A stretch of 64,000 nt of DNA from Shewanella subflava (GCF_025971955.1 NZ_JAPDMX010000033.1:248001-312000), one strand, 5' to 3'; positions 54,598 through 64,000 are shown, numbered from the stretch's first letter. The notes: a model not told the origin generated them from the letters alone. Numbers and translations: made by a program.

Positions 54598-55953
54598 TTG
54601 CAGTTTTCTGATTTTTCGCTTGATAAACGCTTGTTAGACAGTTTGAAGCACATGGGTATCACTACCCCCACCGAGATCCAAGAACAAGCCTTACCTATTG
54701 CCCTGGCGGGTAAAGATTTGATGGCGTCATCGAAAACTGGCTCAGGAAAAACCTTAGCATTTTTATTGCCAGCAATGCAGCGGATTATTTCAACCAGAGC
54801 CCTGTCAAAAAAAGACCCTCGCGTACTCATTTTGTTACCTACCCGTGAACTTGCGCAGCAGGTATATGGGCAGCTCAGGTTACTTGTGGCTAACACTCAA
54901 TATAAAGCCATGAGCGTACTTGGCGGTGAAAACTTTAATGACCAAGCTAAAGGTCTCGCCCGTGAGCCGCATTTTATTGTCGCCACGCCTGGGAGAATTG
55001 CTGATCATCTGCAACAACGGCATTTATTTTTAAATGGACTAGAGTTACTGATCCTTGATGAAGCAGACCGTATGCTCGATCTCGGTTTTGCACCGCAGTT
55101 AAAAGCCATCAACGAAGCTGCCGACCATAAGCGTCGTCAAACATTAATGTTTTCTGCCACGTTAGATCATCAAAGCATTAATGAGATTGCGACAACGCTG
55201 TTAAATAACCCCAGCCATGTCGCGATTGGTGCAAGTTATGCTGAACACAAAGACATTGAGCAAAAAATGCTATTTGCTGATCACTTAGATCACAAACAAG
55301 CCTTACTCTGCCACCTCTTAAAGCAGCCAGAAAATAAACAAACAATCGTTTTTACTGCAACTAGAGCCGATACAGAGCGCTTAGCGAAATTACTGGCTGA
55401 ACAAGGGTTTTCAACATCGGCTTTAAGCGGTGAATTAAAACAATCGGCACGTAACCAGATTATGGATCAATTCAGTCGTGGTCAGCAGCAAATTCTGGTG
55501 ACAACGGATGTAGCCTCTCGTGGCTTAGATTTAATTAACGTGTCATTGGTTGTTAACTTTGACATGCCAAAATTTGCCGAAGAATATGTGCATCGTATTG
55601 GCCGTACAGGTCGTGCTGGAGCAAAAGGTGTCGCCGTTTCTCTTGTTGGCCCTAAAGATTGGCAAAGTTTTTTACAGGTGCAGTCATTCTTACGGAAAAC
55701 ATTCGAGTTTAGCACCATCGACGGCTTAGCCGCTAAGTTTTCTGGACTGACTAAGCAAGCTGGGACTAAAACCGTTAATGCTAAGCCAAAGGCTAAATCT
55801 GCCACCGCAGCAAAAACGAAACAAAAGCCAAAGGTCGCACCTAAACGCGATAAACGATTTATTACCGGTGTAGATGTAGGTGATGCCCCTATGCGCCGTA
55901 AAGCTAAACCGCAGCCTATTATTGAGCAAGAAAATAAAGGCAGTGAAGATTAA
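54598..55953 (+). CDS. DEAD-box ATP-dependent RNA helicase
   Basis: RNA helicase of about 451 residues. Q motif FSDFSLDKRLLDSLKHMGITTPTEIQEQALP, motif I SSKTGSGKT, DEAD in LILDEADRMLDLGF, SAT in MFSATLD, and HRIGRTGRAG (VI) are all intact. A Lys-rich tail follows. Closest to SrmB/RhlE types, the first involved in 50S assembly; the exact paralogue is not decided. The start is taken as TTG at 54598, with AGGGG upstream and near-universal MQFSDFSL-like start; the ATG at 54565 lies within a promoter -10 box. Confidence 0.92.
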   Translation: MQFSDFSLDKRLLDSLKHMGITTPTEIQEQALPIALAGKDLMASSKTGSGKTLAFLLPAMQRIISTRALSKKDPRVLILLPTRELAQQVYGQLRLLVANTQYKAMSVLGGENFNDQAKGLAREPHFIVATPGRIADHLQQRHLFLNGLELLILDEADRMLDLGFAPQLKAINEAADHKRRQTLMFSATLDHQSINEIATTLLNNPSHVAIGASYAEHKDIEQKMLFADHLDHKQALLCHLLKQPENKQTIVFTATRADTERLAKLLAEQGFSTSALSGELKQSARNQIMDQFSRGQQQILVTTDVASRGLDLINVSLVVNFDMPKFAEEYVHRIGRTGRAGAKGVAVSLVGPKDWQSFLQVQSFLRKTFEFSTIDGLAAKFSGLTKQAGTKTVNAKPKAKSATAAKTKQKPKVAPKRDKRFITGVDVGDAPMRRKAKPQPIIEQENKGSED

Positions 55954-56020
55954 AAATTAAGTGATTGAGGCGGTAAAACCCCGCCACTCATTTGAATACC
56001 GTGTAAGAGTAAGGATTAAC

Positions 56021-56458
56021 ATGAAAGTTTGTGGTGTAGAGTTAAAAGGTGGCGAAGCCATCATCAGTTTATTAAATTATGAAGGCGAAACCTTCAACGT
56101 ACCAAGTTGCCGTAAAGTGTCTTTCGCGGTTTCAGATTCAGCTGCAACAGAATCAATTCGTGATTTTCATTTTGCTTTTCATAAACTAATGGAAGATTAC
56201 AAAGTTGATCAAATTGCCATTATTGAACGTGAGCAAAAAGGTAAATTAGCCGGCAGTGCCACTAGCTTCAAATTAGAAGCCGCAATCCAATTAACCGAAC
56301 TGCCCGTTGTGATGATTTCACCAGTAACGATTAAAGAGCAACTTAAACGTAATCCACCACAAGCGGATTTTGATTCATTGGATCTGAAACGTGTACAACA
56401 AAATGCCTTTGAAGTGGCCTATGTTCATCATAACCGGTTAATTTTCGGTAAAGTCTAA
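56021..56458 (+). CDS. DUF3010 family protein
   Basis: A 145-residue protein starting MKVCGVELKGGEAIISLLNYEGE at the ATG at 56021 (AAGGAT just before). The open frame starting at 55961 adds residues with no support. An RNase H-like start (VCGVELKGGEA) and VDQIAIIEREQKGKLAGSATSFKLEAAIQL are characteristic of DUF3010. No function is known. It follows the helicase gene by 67 bp and may share its transcript. Confidence 0.87.
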   Translation: MKVCGVELKGGEAIISLLNYEGETFNVPSCRKVSFAVSDSAATESIRDFHFAFHKLMEDYKVDQIAIIEREQKGKLAGSATSFKLEAAIQLTELPVVMISPVTIKEQLKRNPPQADFDSLDLKRVQQNAFEVAYVHHNRLIFGKV

Positions 56459-56550
56459 TTCAGCTGCGATCAGCTGAATATCACTGAAGATTGGTGCGCT
56501 ATTAACAGCTAAACATTGTTAATAGCGTAAAAAATTTGAAGCCTGCGATT

Positions 56551-57186
56551 ATGCCTATCACTAAAAAAACCGTTAAAGCCCCACCCAAAATGCCGTTAAA
56601 GTCTCCTAGTCAGTCTCTCAAGCCTAAAATGGATATGAGTCAGCTTATCACCAGTGATGACATTAAAAAGCAGCAAAGTGAACGCAGCCCAATGCGATAC
56701 TTATCAGGTTATCGACCTGAAATAGTCACTCAAATTCAATCACTAGTAGACAATAACAAACTCGCTGAGCATTTTTTACAGCGCTACCCTAACATCCACG
56801 ACATTCGCACTGATAAAGCACTGTATGACATGACAATAGCCATCAAAAATGCTCATATGCGTCAATCAGATCCGTTGTCGAAAGTGATCTTTGATGAAAA
56901 AATAAATTTAAGTCATCATGCGCTGGGCTTACATACCTATGTAAATCGACGTCAGGGACACAAAGTAAAAGCCAAAAATGAAATTCGAATCTCATCTCGC
57001 TTAAAGCATACGCCCATTGAATTATTACAAATGGTAATAGTGCATGAATTGGCACATTTACGTGAAAAAGAACATAACAAGGCATTTTATCAGTTATGCT
57101 CGTTTATGTTGCCTGATTATCACCAACTTGAATTTGATATGCGCGTCTGGTTAGTCGCGGAGGAAGTGGGGCAATCACCTTATTAA
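56551..57186 (+). CDS. YgjP/SprT-like zinc metallopeptidase
   Basis: A 211-residue protein. The zinc motif HELAHLREKEHN (about 164-175) with a third ligand H in it, and the typical preceding EIRISSRLKHTPIELLQMVIV, match the DUF45/YgjP group of M48-like peptidases. The first 45 residues are basic and low complexity. The start ATG at 56551 has no strong ribosome site; a TTG at 56536 is in frame. Substrate unknown. Confidence 0.83.
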   Translation: MPITKKTVKAPPKMPLKSPSQSLKPKMDMSQLITSDDIKKQQSERSPMRYLSGYRPEIVTQIQSLVDNNKLAEHFLQRYPNIHDIRTDKALYDMTIAIKNAHMRQSDPLSKVIFDEKINLSHHALGLHTYVNRRQGHKVKAKNEIRISSRLKHTPIELLQMVIVHELAHLREKEHNKAFYQLCSFMLPDYHQLEFDMRVWLVAEEVGQSPY

Positions 57187-57414
57187 CGCTTAAAGGTCCC
57201 CCCCATTATTCATCACTTCATTCAGGCAAGGTTAAATAACTTTAGCTAGGGACAATAAACGTTTACCAAACAGCCCTTTGTCTTGTTCACTGCGTTTCAT
57301 TACCGTGCAATAAGACCGCTAATGACGTGTTAATGCGCCTTAGTTTCAACACAAATGACAAGTTTGATAAGCTCAATCTGTTGAATTCAGCCCATATCTA
57401 AAACCGAGTTGAGG

Positions 57415-58551
57415 TTAAATATCAACCCCAAAGCCTATAATGAGCTGATAGTCATTTTTTTCAGGAGTTTGGCCATCCGTTTCAGCTCTGGGATTACTGG
57501 TTCTGTCCCATACTAATGACAGATCAAGATCAAACATATCAGTTAATTCTACAACGATGCCTGCTACAGCATGATGATTATAACCACCCGAATTTTGATT
57601 ACCTAATTGCATCCGATAATCCGCATTAAAATCAATTGAGCCCGTTAACTCAGTAGTAAATGTAGTGTCTACAAACAAAGTAGCACTTCTTTCACTATCA
57701 TCTTCGCCTAATTCGACTTCGTTAAAATTGGTCATGGTATAAGCGGGACCACCAGTAATACTCCACTCGGTTTTTGCGGTATCAATAATACTGTAACCGA
57801 CACCCGAACCGAGCGTGATCCGTGATGAAATATTCATAAAGGGATCGGTATAATATTCAACAAGCACTGGTCGTAAGAAAAATTGGTTCGATAAAAACCA
57901 ATCGAAAAAACTGTTTACACGGTGATTGTTTGTGGTTTTTTCGTCACCGGATTTACTATAATTACCGAGATAATCGGTTCTAAAACGCGATTCTGTTGTT
58001 CTGCGACTGGTTCTGGCTTTGGCTGAATAATCAATTTGTTCATTATTGCCAGAACGCAAATTAGCCCCTAATGACACAGTACTCGACCAGTAATTGGCTT
58101 CATGTTGCTCACCGGCGATAATCGTTATGATGTCATTCACATTAAATGCGACGCCATCAAGGTAGCCCTGACCATCTTGAATAAGCAAACGCCCTGTTCG
58201 AGTAGACAAATCAGTGAATCCAATGCTCACAGGCCCACGGCTTTGCAACACAATCACATCTTCCCAGTCAATAATAAGTGTATTCAGTTGATCACTATCA
58301 AACTCTAACTTATTTGCATAAAGATGTTTAATGTCGCCTTTAAGCAGTTCATTGCTATTTAACTGAAGCCAATCATATTTATCGCCCACAGGTACATGAA
58401 CCTGCATGGGAGTAAATTGCGGTTGAACATTTTGTTGTTCCGTTACCGTTTGCGCTGTGGCATGGCTACAAACTAAATAGCTACAAAAAGTAAAAGCTAA
58501 CGGTTTAAAGGTTAGCTTTACGTTTGAAAAGCGGAGCATGTGAAATTCCAT
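57415..58551 (-). CDS. DUF481 family outer-membrane protein
   Basis: A 378-residue exported protein. The signal peptide (LTFKPLAFTFCSYLVCSHATAQ) ends near residue 34. Residues about 45-150 are an SH3-like region (DKYDWLQLNSNELLKGDI, LNTLIIDWEDVIVLQSRGPVSIGF), then a barrel with WSSTVSLGANLRSGNNEQIDYSAKA, the DUF481 signature, ending QLIIGFGVDI. DUF481 barrels are porin-like and induced by salt or base in some bacteria; role here unknown. Either of two ATGs 12 bp apart may be used. Confidence 0.88.
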   Translation of the reverse strand: MEFHMLRFSNVKLTFKPLAFTFCSYLVCSHATAQTVTEQQNVQPQFTPMQVHVPVGDKYDWLQLNSNELLKGDIKHLYANKLEFDSDQLNTLIIDWEDVIVLQSRGPVSIGFTDLSTRTGRLLIQDGQGYLDGVAFNVNDIITIIAGEQHEANYWSSTVSLGANLRSGNNEQIDYSAKARTSRRTTESRFRTDYLGNYSKSGDEKTTNNHRVNSFFDWFLSNQFFLRPVLVEYYTDPFMNISSRITLGSGVGYSIIDTAKTEWSITGGPAYTMTNFNEVELGEDDSERSATLFVDTTFTTELTGSIDFNADYRMQLGNQNSGGYNHHAVAGIVVELTDMFDLDLSLVWDRTSNPRAETDGQTPEKNDYQLIIGFGVDI

Positions 58552-58679
58552 TGACTGCAGCTTATTTTGTTAGCTGCAAATAAGTGATACTTAGCCGCTA
58601 TTTTAAAGGCTCCTGCTAGCTTAAACAACAGCTATCAGCCAGTCGATTCTCTTAATTTAAGCTGCTACTGCGTTCGACA

Positions 58680-58940
58680 GCGGTCTTATCTAAAGTAAAG
58701 AATCCACCGTCTGGCGAAGGTGGCTTTGATATCATGCCCTAAAAGGGCGCTTTCCTATCGTGAGTTAACAAGACGCCGTAAATATGTCCCTATAGGCTCT
58801 ACTAAATCATCCCTGATTTAGAAGCTTGTACCGCACCATTAGCAAAGCTCACCTATCACTTGAGTTAATCAGCTATTGAACATACTTCGGGCAAAGCCTA
58901 ATTGATGATAACCATCTACCGAAGTCGATGGTTTAGGGGC
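58680..58940. repeat. Cluster of small hairpins, likely dispersed repeat
   Basis: Several short palindromes in a row: CCACC...GGTGG near 58704-58722, GCCCT-AAA-AGGGC near 58736-58748, CTAAATCA-TCCC-TGATTTAG at 58802-58821 and AACCATC...GATGGTT at about 58910-58932. GACGCCGTAAATATGTCCCTATAGGCTC in the middle resembles a repeat I have seen scattered in marine gammaproteobacteria. Bounds approximate. Confidence 0.45.
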
Positions 58941-58942
58941 TG

Positions 58943-58975
58943 AAAACAAAAACTGCAACCTTTAGGTTGCAGTTT
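58943..58975 (-). terminator. Terminator after the M23 endopeptidase gene
   Basis: AAACTGCAACC and GGTTGCAGTTT form an 11-bp stem with a TTTA loop, followed on the minus strand by TTTTTGTTTTC, 27 bp after the stop. Confidence 0.9.
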
Positions 58976-59001
58976 ATTAAACAAATCAATGAAAGAATTG
59001 G

Positions 59002-60306
59002 CTAACCGAGTTCCATCATCATTTTGCGGCTTCTGACGATAGATTCAAATTCAGATAATTCTTTTTTGGGTAAGGTTTTGGCTTCGGCAATATTGGCTTT
59101 CATCGGGTCAACAGGACGGCCATTGACATGGAACTCATAATGTAAATGAGGGCCTGTCGATGCACCTGTGTTACCTGATAATGCGATAACCTGACCACGC
59201 GTGACGCGCTGACCTTTTTTCACTTTAAAATTGGACAAGTGTAAATAACGAGTACGCACCTTGTTGTCATGTTCAATGACAATATACTTACCCGCAAACG
59301 CATGATTTGCCACTAGAGTCACGACCCCTTCACCTGGCGATACAACAGGCGTACCAACCGGTGTAGCAAAGTCAGTACCATTGTGTGGACGGACACGACC
59401 GGTTATCGGATGCTTACGTTTAGGGTTGAAACGCGAACTCATACGATAATTTTTATATAACGGTACACGCTGAAATGCTGGCGCTAAACTTTGGCCCCTT
59501 TCATCGTAGTAGTTCCCATCAAGGTGTTGAAATGCTGTAATATCTCTGCGACCAGTATGAATTTGAATGCCTTCAACATTGGTATTACCGGTTGACTCAC
59601 CAGCAATAAATTGATCGTTCATCAATACAGAGAAACGGTCACCAGCGCGTAATTCACGAGCAAAGTTAAGCTTACTCTTTAATAAATTTTCAATTTTAGC
59701 AATTTCTGCTGCGCTTAACCCCGCCGCTTTTGCCGATAAATAGAAAGAACCATTAATTTCACCGCCAATCACACGGTTTTGCCACATACCCTCGATGTTG
59801 ATATCTTCAACTTCAAAAGTTCCGTCTTCAAAGCGAGTAAAAACCACTTGATGTGCAGGAGTAAAATACAATTCCATTTTAGAAAGTTGCCCTTGGCCAT
59901 CCACCCAAAACTGAATGCGGTTACCCGGCATTAAGGTGTCTAAAGCTAATACTTCTAAATCGGCTTCAAGCACTTTATACATGGTTTTTTGATCGATCCC
60001 CGCCATTTCAAACAATTTACTTAAGGTATCACCGGAAGCAATAACATGTTCAAGAACTGGGGTCGGTTCATTAATGCTGATATTTGTGTTAGCAGGCTCA
60101 CTGATATTGGGAATTAATGCGTCAATATCGAGTGCAACGGGAATGCGTTTTGATGAAAACTCTTGTTGAGTTGGCCATAATATGGCTGCACCAATAACAA
60201 AAACACTCGCCAGTAAGACCTTTTTATGCAAATTGGGCAAGTTAGATAAACTTGCAGATGGCTTTTCAAAGCCCATAATTTTACTCGTTAGCAATCTGTA
60301 ATCCAC
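59002..60306 (-). CDS. mepM: M23 murein DD-endopeptidase, MepM-like
   Basis: Cleaves peptidoglycan cross-links to let the wall grow. Of 434 residues, an N-terminal membrane anchor (KKVLLASVFVIGAAILW, about 28-45) is followed by an OapA/LysM-like domain (HVIASGDTLSKLFEMAGIDQKTMYKVL) and the catalytic M23 domain with HNGTDFATPVGTPV and HLHYEFHVNGRPVDP, supplying the zinc ligands (H, D and H). Architecture and length match E. coli MepM (440). Confidence 0.93.
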   Translation of the reverse strand: MDYRLLTSKIMGFEKPSASLSNLPNLHKKVLLASVFVIGAAILWPTQQEFSSKRIPVALDIDALIPNISEPANTNISINEPTPVLEHVIASGDTLSKLFEMAGIDQKTMYKVLEADLEVLALDTLMPGNRIQFWVDGQGQLSKMELYFTPAHQVVFTRFEDGTFEVEDINIEGMWQNRVIGGEINGSFYLSAKAAGLSAAEIAKIENLLKSKLNFARELRAGDRFSVLMNDQFIAGESTGNTNVEGIQIHTGRRDITAFQHLDGNYYDERGQSLAPAFQRVPLYKNYRMSSRFNPKRKHPITGRVRPHNGTDFATPVGTPVVSPGEGVVTLVANHAFAGKYIVIEHDNKVRTRYLHLSNFKVKKGQRVTRGQVIALSGNTGASTGPHLHYEFHVNGRPVDPMKANIAEAKTLPKKELSEFESIVRSRKMMMELG

Positions 60307-60585
60307 CTAAAAGTGCTTTGTTATTATTTATTGTTATTAAAAGTTTTACTTTTATTGTAAATTTTATCGCATGTTATCAATGTGTTAATGCAAATTTAAT
60401 CAATAAAGCCTTTATCATTAAAAAGTATCGACAGATACAAAGTTCCAGAATGATAAAATTTCATGCGCTCTGTTATATCAAATTATTGTCATATTACAAA
60501 TATAAAATGCAGTGTTTTTACATTAATTTTTAGGCTAGATACCACTCCTAGCGGTAGATTGAGCCAGGTCACACTCTGTTTTAAC

Positions 60586-63500
60586 TTAACTCACAGCAAA
60601 CTGATTTTGTAGTTTACTTACACCAAGGCCGTTTATTTTATTGACTTTTATTTGTACAGCGATGCGTTCTTTCATCGCTTCAATGTGACTAATTACCCCA
60701 ATCATTTTTCCTGATGCATTTAAATTATCCAGAGCATCAAGCGCCGTATCTAATGTTTGACTATCGAGGGTTCCGAAACCTTCATCAAGAAAAAGTGAAT
60801 CAATGCTGGTTTTATGACTAACAAGATCGGATAACGCCAATGCCAGCGCTAAACTCACCAAAAAACTTTCGCCACCGGATAAAGTACGAGTATCACGAAT
60901 AGCATCTCCTTGCCATGTATCTAACACTTGTAACTCCAGTGCTTCGCTATCCTTGCGTTCCAACTGATAACGGCCATGCAGCCGATCTAATTGCCTGTTT
61001 GCCAACTCAACCAAATGGTCAAGTGTTAACCCCTGAGCAAAACGACGGAATTTATCCCCCTTTTGCGACCCGATTAATCCATGTAAATAAGCAATATCAT
61101 CATAATCTTGCTTTGCTAGGGTTAATTGATTCAGTAATGTTTGTTGTTGCCCCTTTAACTCAAGGTCTTGCTTTAAAGTATGCTGGCATTGCCATAATGT
61201 TTGCTGCTGAAAATGCTGATGCTCAAGCAGTGCTTGCTGCTCTTTGTTGATTTCGTCAATTTGCAGCCCATCAAAACCTTGTTGTTTACCTTGAAGTTGT
61301 AATTCATGGTTATTTTTAGCTGCTTGAGTGAGCAACACTTGCGACTCTTGTAATTGATTTTCAAGCTGACGCTTTAATGCTGATAATCTTTGATGTTCTT
61401 CTGGCGGCAACAATGCATGATAATATTCAGCTTCCGTTTCAAATGGGCTAGCTGTTAATGCTTGATGCCAACGTTTTGCAACCTGCTGATGCTCTTGCTG
61501 CTCTAATTCTAGCTGTTGGATCAAACTCAGCTTTTGAGTTGTTAAGGTTTGGGTTTGGGTCTTGCTATCTTGCAGTTGAGCAAATTTGTTCTGTAAATCA
61601 CTTTCTTGTAGTGCCAACTCATACTCGCTACGCTGCTTGACTTCGTCGACGAGTTTATCGGCAAATAAATCCATTCTTTGCTGCTGTTTTACTTGTAAAT
61701 CCTGTTGTGTTTCAGCTAGCCCAGCTTGCGCGATTCTCATTTGCTCACTTATTTGAGCAGCTTGATTTTGATATTGCTGCGCTTCTTGCGTTAATAATGT
61801 TAATTGTTGACGCTGATTATCCAATGTTTGACGAGCATTGGACCACTGCTGAATATCAGCCTCCAGTGTGGGTAACCATGAAGCAATAACTGCCCAATCG
61901 GGTAAGGGTAAATCACAGGTTTGGATATGATTAATCAACTGCTGTTTGATATCGCTTAAATTTGACTCAATTAAGTTAATTTGATGACCGTGCTTATCAA
62001 TTTGTTGCTGAGCCGTTTTTAGCTCAAGCTGTGCCAACTGTAATTGACTATTTTCAGCGTTTAGTAACTGTTCCAATTTAGTCTTGTGCTCAGTCAATTG
62101 GCTGGCTGAGTCGTGATGTGTTTTAAGCTGTAACATGACATCTGACAGCTGCTTTTTATGCTCATCCACTGTGGTCATATAATCTGTGATAGCTTGCTGA
62201 CATTGCACATCATCTAAATCAACACTAATGCCCAATGCCTGACAGCAGTCTGTTGCTTGCTGATAATACTGCAACAGTTTGGCTTGCAATTCTTGCATTG
62301 AACTTTGCTGATGTTGTTGCAAATAGGTCATCTCTTGTAGCGCTTGCTTTTGCTGCTCACCTTGACTTTTAAGTCGCTCAAGCTCATCGAGCAACAGCGC
62401 TTCCCTTTGCTCCGTGTGCGATAAATCCAGTGTTTGATATGAAGAAACTAGAGGGTGCTCAGTTGAACCACATAAGGCACAGGGTTCGCCTTCAATCAGT
62501 TTGGCCCGTTCATGGGTGAGATCTGCAATGCGCTGCTCTTGTTTAAGAAGTTGTTGCACATCTTTTAATTGCAGATTTTTATCGCTCCAGCGCTCGCGGG
62601 TTTGGGTCAATGTTTGCTCTTGAGCAGCCATCTCAAGTTGACGTCGATTTATTGCCTGCTCTGTATCCGCAGATGTTTGGCGCCCCTGCGCATAGTCTTG
62701 GGCACATTGTGCCAATTTCTCACGTAAGCTTTGTTGCTCTAGTAGTTGTTGATATTGATTGTGTAAATCGTTTTCGCTTCTACCCGCTAACAATTGATTG
62801 ATAGTCTCTTGCAGGTTTTGTTGCTCACTCACCAATAGCGCAACTTGCTCGCGATTAGCACTACGACTTTGAAGTAGGTTATCAATTTGCTGTTGCTTCA
62901 ATGCCGATGCATGAGTGTGCTCATCTCGCTCGGCGCGGTATTGCTGTTGGCTTTTAGCTTGAGATACCCATTGCTGATATTGAGTTTTCCACGATGCAAT
63001 GTGCTGAGCAATAATCTGCCCCTGTGGAAACTGCTCCACCAAGGCCGTTAAATGATGCTGATTTTGGTTAATGTTCTCGATGGCGTGTTGAGTATCAACA
63101 AGCTGCTTAGTTACCCCCTGATGCGCTAACTCTTGTTTAGCAAGCGTTTGCTGTTCACGCTCAACCTGCAATTTTAGCACTTTAATATCATGATCTAAGG
63201 GGATGATTTGCTGGTCAATTAATAACAACATTTGTTTATGTAGGGTTTTAGCCGCATCGACTGATAATTGCTGAGCGATATAAACCTGCTCATCTTGGCT
63301 TACCTTGATGTTTGATTGCTGTAATTTCTCCCCCATGTTTTCGATTTGCATGCTTAAATCAGCCAGCTTTTTGGCTAAATGAGCTTGCTGTTCAAATATC
63401 GGTTTAAGCTGTTGCGCAGGTTCGCTATCGGCTAATTTTTGCAATTCACTGTGTTGCGCATCAATCGCTTTGTTTGCTTGTTCAAAAGCTTGTTGACAGG

Positions 63501-64000
63501 CTAAATGATGTTGACAAGATTGAGTTAGCTGCTTGTGCCACTGCAAAAACACCTTTTTATGTTCAATTTGTTCATCGAGTTGTTTAAGCTCAAGGGTTAA
63601 CGTTTGTTGCAGTGTTTCATTCTCTGCCACTTGATCATCACTGAGTACCTGAACATGATTAATCTGGCTTTCAAGTAACTGTAATTGCTGCTTAGATTGA
63701 CTAAATTCCTGGTGCACTCGCTCTGAGATCAACCCATAAATCTCGGTGCCAGTTAACTCTTCAAGTAATTCCGCCCTGAGATTAGCATCAGCATTCAGAA
63801 ACGCCGCAAACTCGCCCTGCGATAACATCATCGACTTAGTAAAGCGCGCAAAATCTAAGCCGGTTATCTTTTCAATCGCATCCGACTTTAATTTTATTTG
63901 GCTGGCGATAATTTTGCCGTCAGCCATTTGAGCTAACTCAACTTGCGCATCCTGTAAATTGCCATCAGGATTATCACGAGCACGTCTTTGGCTCCAAAAT
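60586..64000 (-). CDS. sbcC: Exonuclease SbcC, missing its N-terminus at the window end
   Basis: ATPase subunit of the SbcCD nuclease, which cleaves hairpins and protein-blocked DNA ends. The frame is open to the window edge; the residues upstream of 63927 (FWSQRRARDNPDGNLQDAQVELAQ) are family sequence, so the true start lies beyond 64000. About 1138 codons are visible. The middle is two long Gln-rich coiled-coil arms around a zinc hook, EPCALCGSTEHPLV (CxxC). The C-terminus has the ABC signature LSGGESFLVSLALALALSDL and the Walker B LFLDEGFGTLD. sbcD is expected outside the window. Confidence 0.96.
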   Translation of the reverse strand, partial: FWSQRRARDNPDGNLQDAQVELAQMADGKIIASQIKLKSDAIEKITGLDFARFTKSMMLSQGEFAAFLNADANLRAELLEELTGTEIYGLISERVHQEFSQSKQQLQLLESQINHVQVLSDDQVAENETLQQTLTLELKQLDEQIEHKKVFLQWHKQLTQSCQHHLACQQAFEQANKAIDAQHSELQKLADSEPAQQLKPIFEQQAHLAKKLADLSMQIENMGEKLQQSNIKVSQDEQVYIAQQLSVDAAKTLHKQMLLLIDQQIIPLDHDIKVLKLQVEREQQTLAKQELAHQGVTKQLVDTQHAIENINQNQHHLTALVEQFPQGQIIAQHIASWKTQYQQWVSQAKSQQQYRAERDEHTHASALKQQQIDNLLQSRSANREQVALLVSEQQNLQETINQLLAGRSENDLHNQYQQLLEQQSLREKLAQCAQDYAQGRQTSADTEQAINRRQLEMAAQEQTLTQTRERWSDKNLQLKDVQQLLKQEQRIADLTHERAKLIEGEPCALCGSTEHPLVSSYQTLDLSHTEQREALLLDELERLKSQGEQQKQALQEMTYLQQHQQSSMQELQAKLLQYYQQATDCCQALGISVDLDDVQCQQAITDYMTTVDEHKKQLSDVMLQLKTHHDSASQLTEHKTKLEQLLNAENSQLQLAQLELKTAQQQIDKHGHQINLIESNLSDIKQQLINHIQTCDLPLPDWAVIASWLPTLEADIQQWSNARQTLDNQRQQLTLLTQEAQQYQNQAAQISEQMRIAQAGLAETQQDLQVKQQQRMDLFADKLVDEVKQRSEYELALQESDLQNKFAQLQDSKTQTQTLTTQKLSLIQQLELEQQEHQQVAKRWHQALTASPFETEAEYYHALLPPEEHQRLSALKRQLENQLQESQVLLTQAAKNNHELQLQGKQQGFDGLQIDEINKEQQALLEHQHFQQQTLWQCQHTLKQDLELKGQQQTLLNQLTLAKQDYDDIAYLHGLIGSQKGDKFRRFAQGLTLDHLVELANRQLDRLHGRYQLERKDSEALELQVLDTWQGDAIRDTRTLSGGESFLVSLALALALSDLVSHKTSIDSLFLDEGFGTLDSQTLDTALDALDNLNASGKMIGVISHIEAMKERIAVQIKVNKINGLGVSKLQNQFAVS

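Larger units (their letters stand above)
58552..59001. other. Hairpin-rich intergenic region
   Basis: 450 bp without a gene. It contains a repeat-like run of small hairpins (58680-58940) and the terminator of the M23 peptidase gene at 58943-58975. Confidence 0.5.

Noticed and set aside
60915..61250. Rightward 111-codon frame inside sbcC
   Set aside because: Antisense to a clear coiled-coil coding region of sbcC; other short frames on the same strand there are the same artefact.
1..64000. tRNA, rRNA, prophage, complete IS element or restriction/defence island
   Set aside because: I looked for transposase, integrase, restriction or toxin proteins and for tRNA-like cloverleaf arms and saw none that I could support; only the group II intron is clearly mobile.

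Overview
The window reads as a chromosomal segment of a marine gammaproteobacterium, most likely a Shewanella of the lower-GC, cold-water type. This is inferred from protein resemblance and gene order: frr-pyrH-tsf-rpsB / map-glnD-dapD, yqcC-truC-yqcA, ybaN-apt-dnaX-ybaB, suhB / trmJ-cysE-iscRSUA-hscBA-fdx, and the DUF3549/DUF3301, VF530 and YibL families. Almost everything is housekeeping. No plasmid, prophage or complete insertion sequence is visible, and the one clear mobile element is a group II intron.

Layout. 0-7.6 kb: translation and nitrogen/lysine genes, with rpsB-tsf-pyrH-frr leftward and map-glnD-dapD rightward from a shared 354-bp promoter region. 7.9-14.5 kb: an HD-GYP signalling protein, purU, the yqcC-truC-yqcA operon and a divergent DUF3549-DUF3301 pair. 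14.6-15.65 kb: no protein genes, but two tandem leftward small RNAs of CsrB/CsrC type. Each has 20 or more GGA motifs, many in hairpin loops, a strong terminator, and an 18-bp UvrY/GacA-type palindrome about 175 bp upstream. 16.3-21.1 kb: ybaB, dnaX, apt, ybaN and a 39-codon membrane ORF. 21.3-23.4 kb: a three-gene MNIO/RiPP operon (HvfC-, HvfB- and HvfA-like) whose precursor carries eight EG(K/Q)CG repeats, probably a copper-binding modified peptide. 23.9-25.6 kb: dusC and a DksA-like zinc protein. 25.7-31.4 kb: two tandem, nearly identical 880-residue TonB-dependent receptors. 32.6-33.0 kb: ndk. 33.3-35.5 kb: a full-length group II intron. 35.9-43.2 kb: the Isc iron-sulfur operon under a double IscR site, then cysE and trmJ. 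43.3-46.7 kb: suhB, psiE, a PilZ-like protein, an orphan ParA plus ribbon-helix-helix pair, and a VF530 protein. 46.8-53.1 kb: a beta-barrel protein, ribA, yibL, an Old Yellow Enzyme relative, and nrdDG with NrdR and FNR-type sites. 53.2-64 kb: rssA, a DEAD-box helicase, DUF3010, a zinc metallopeptidase, a DUF481 barrel, a MepM-like M23 endopeptidase, and sbcC cut by the window end.

The least ordinary content is the tandem CsrB-like RNAs, the Hvf-type peptide operon, three inverted-repeat intergenic elements (two apparently related), the duplicated receptors, and a hairpin-rich intergenic repeat near 58.7-58.9 kb. recR, which commonly follows dnaX-ybaB in related bacteria, is not here: a terminator and the RNAs follow ybaB instead.
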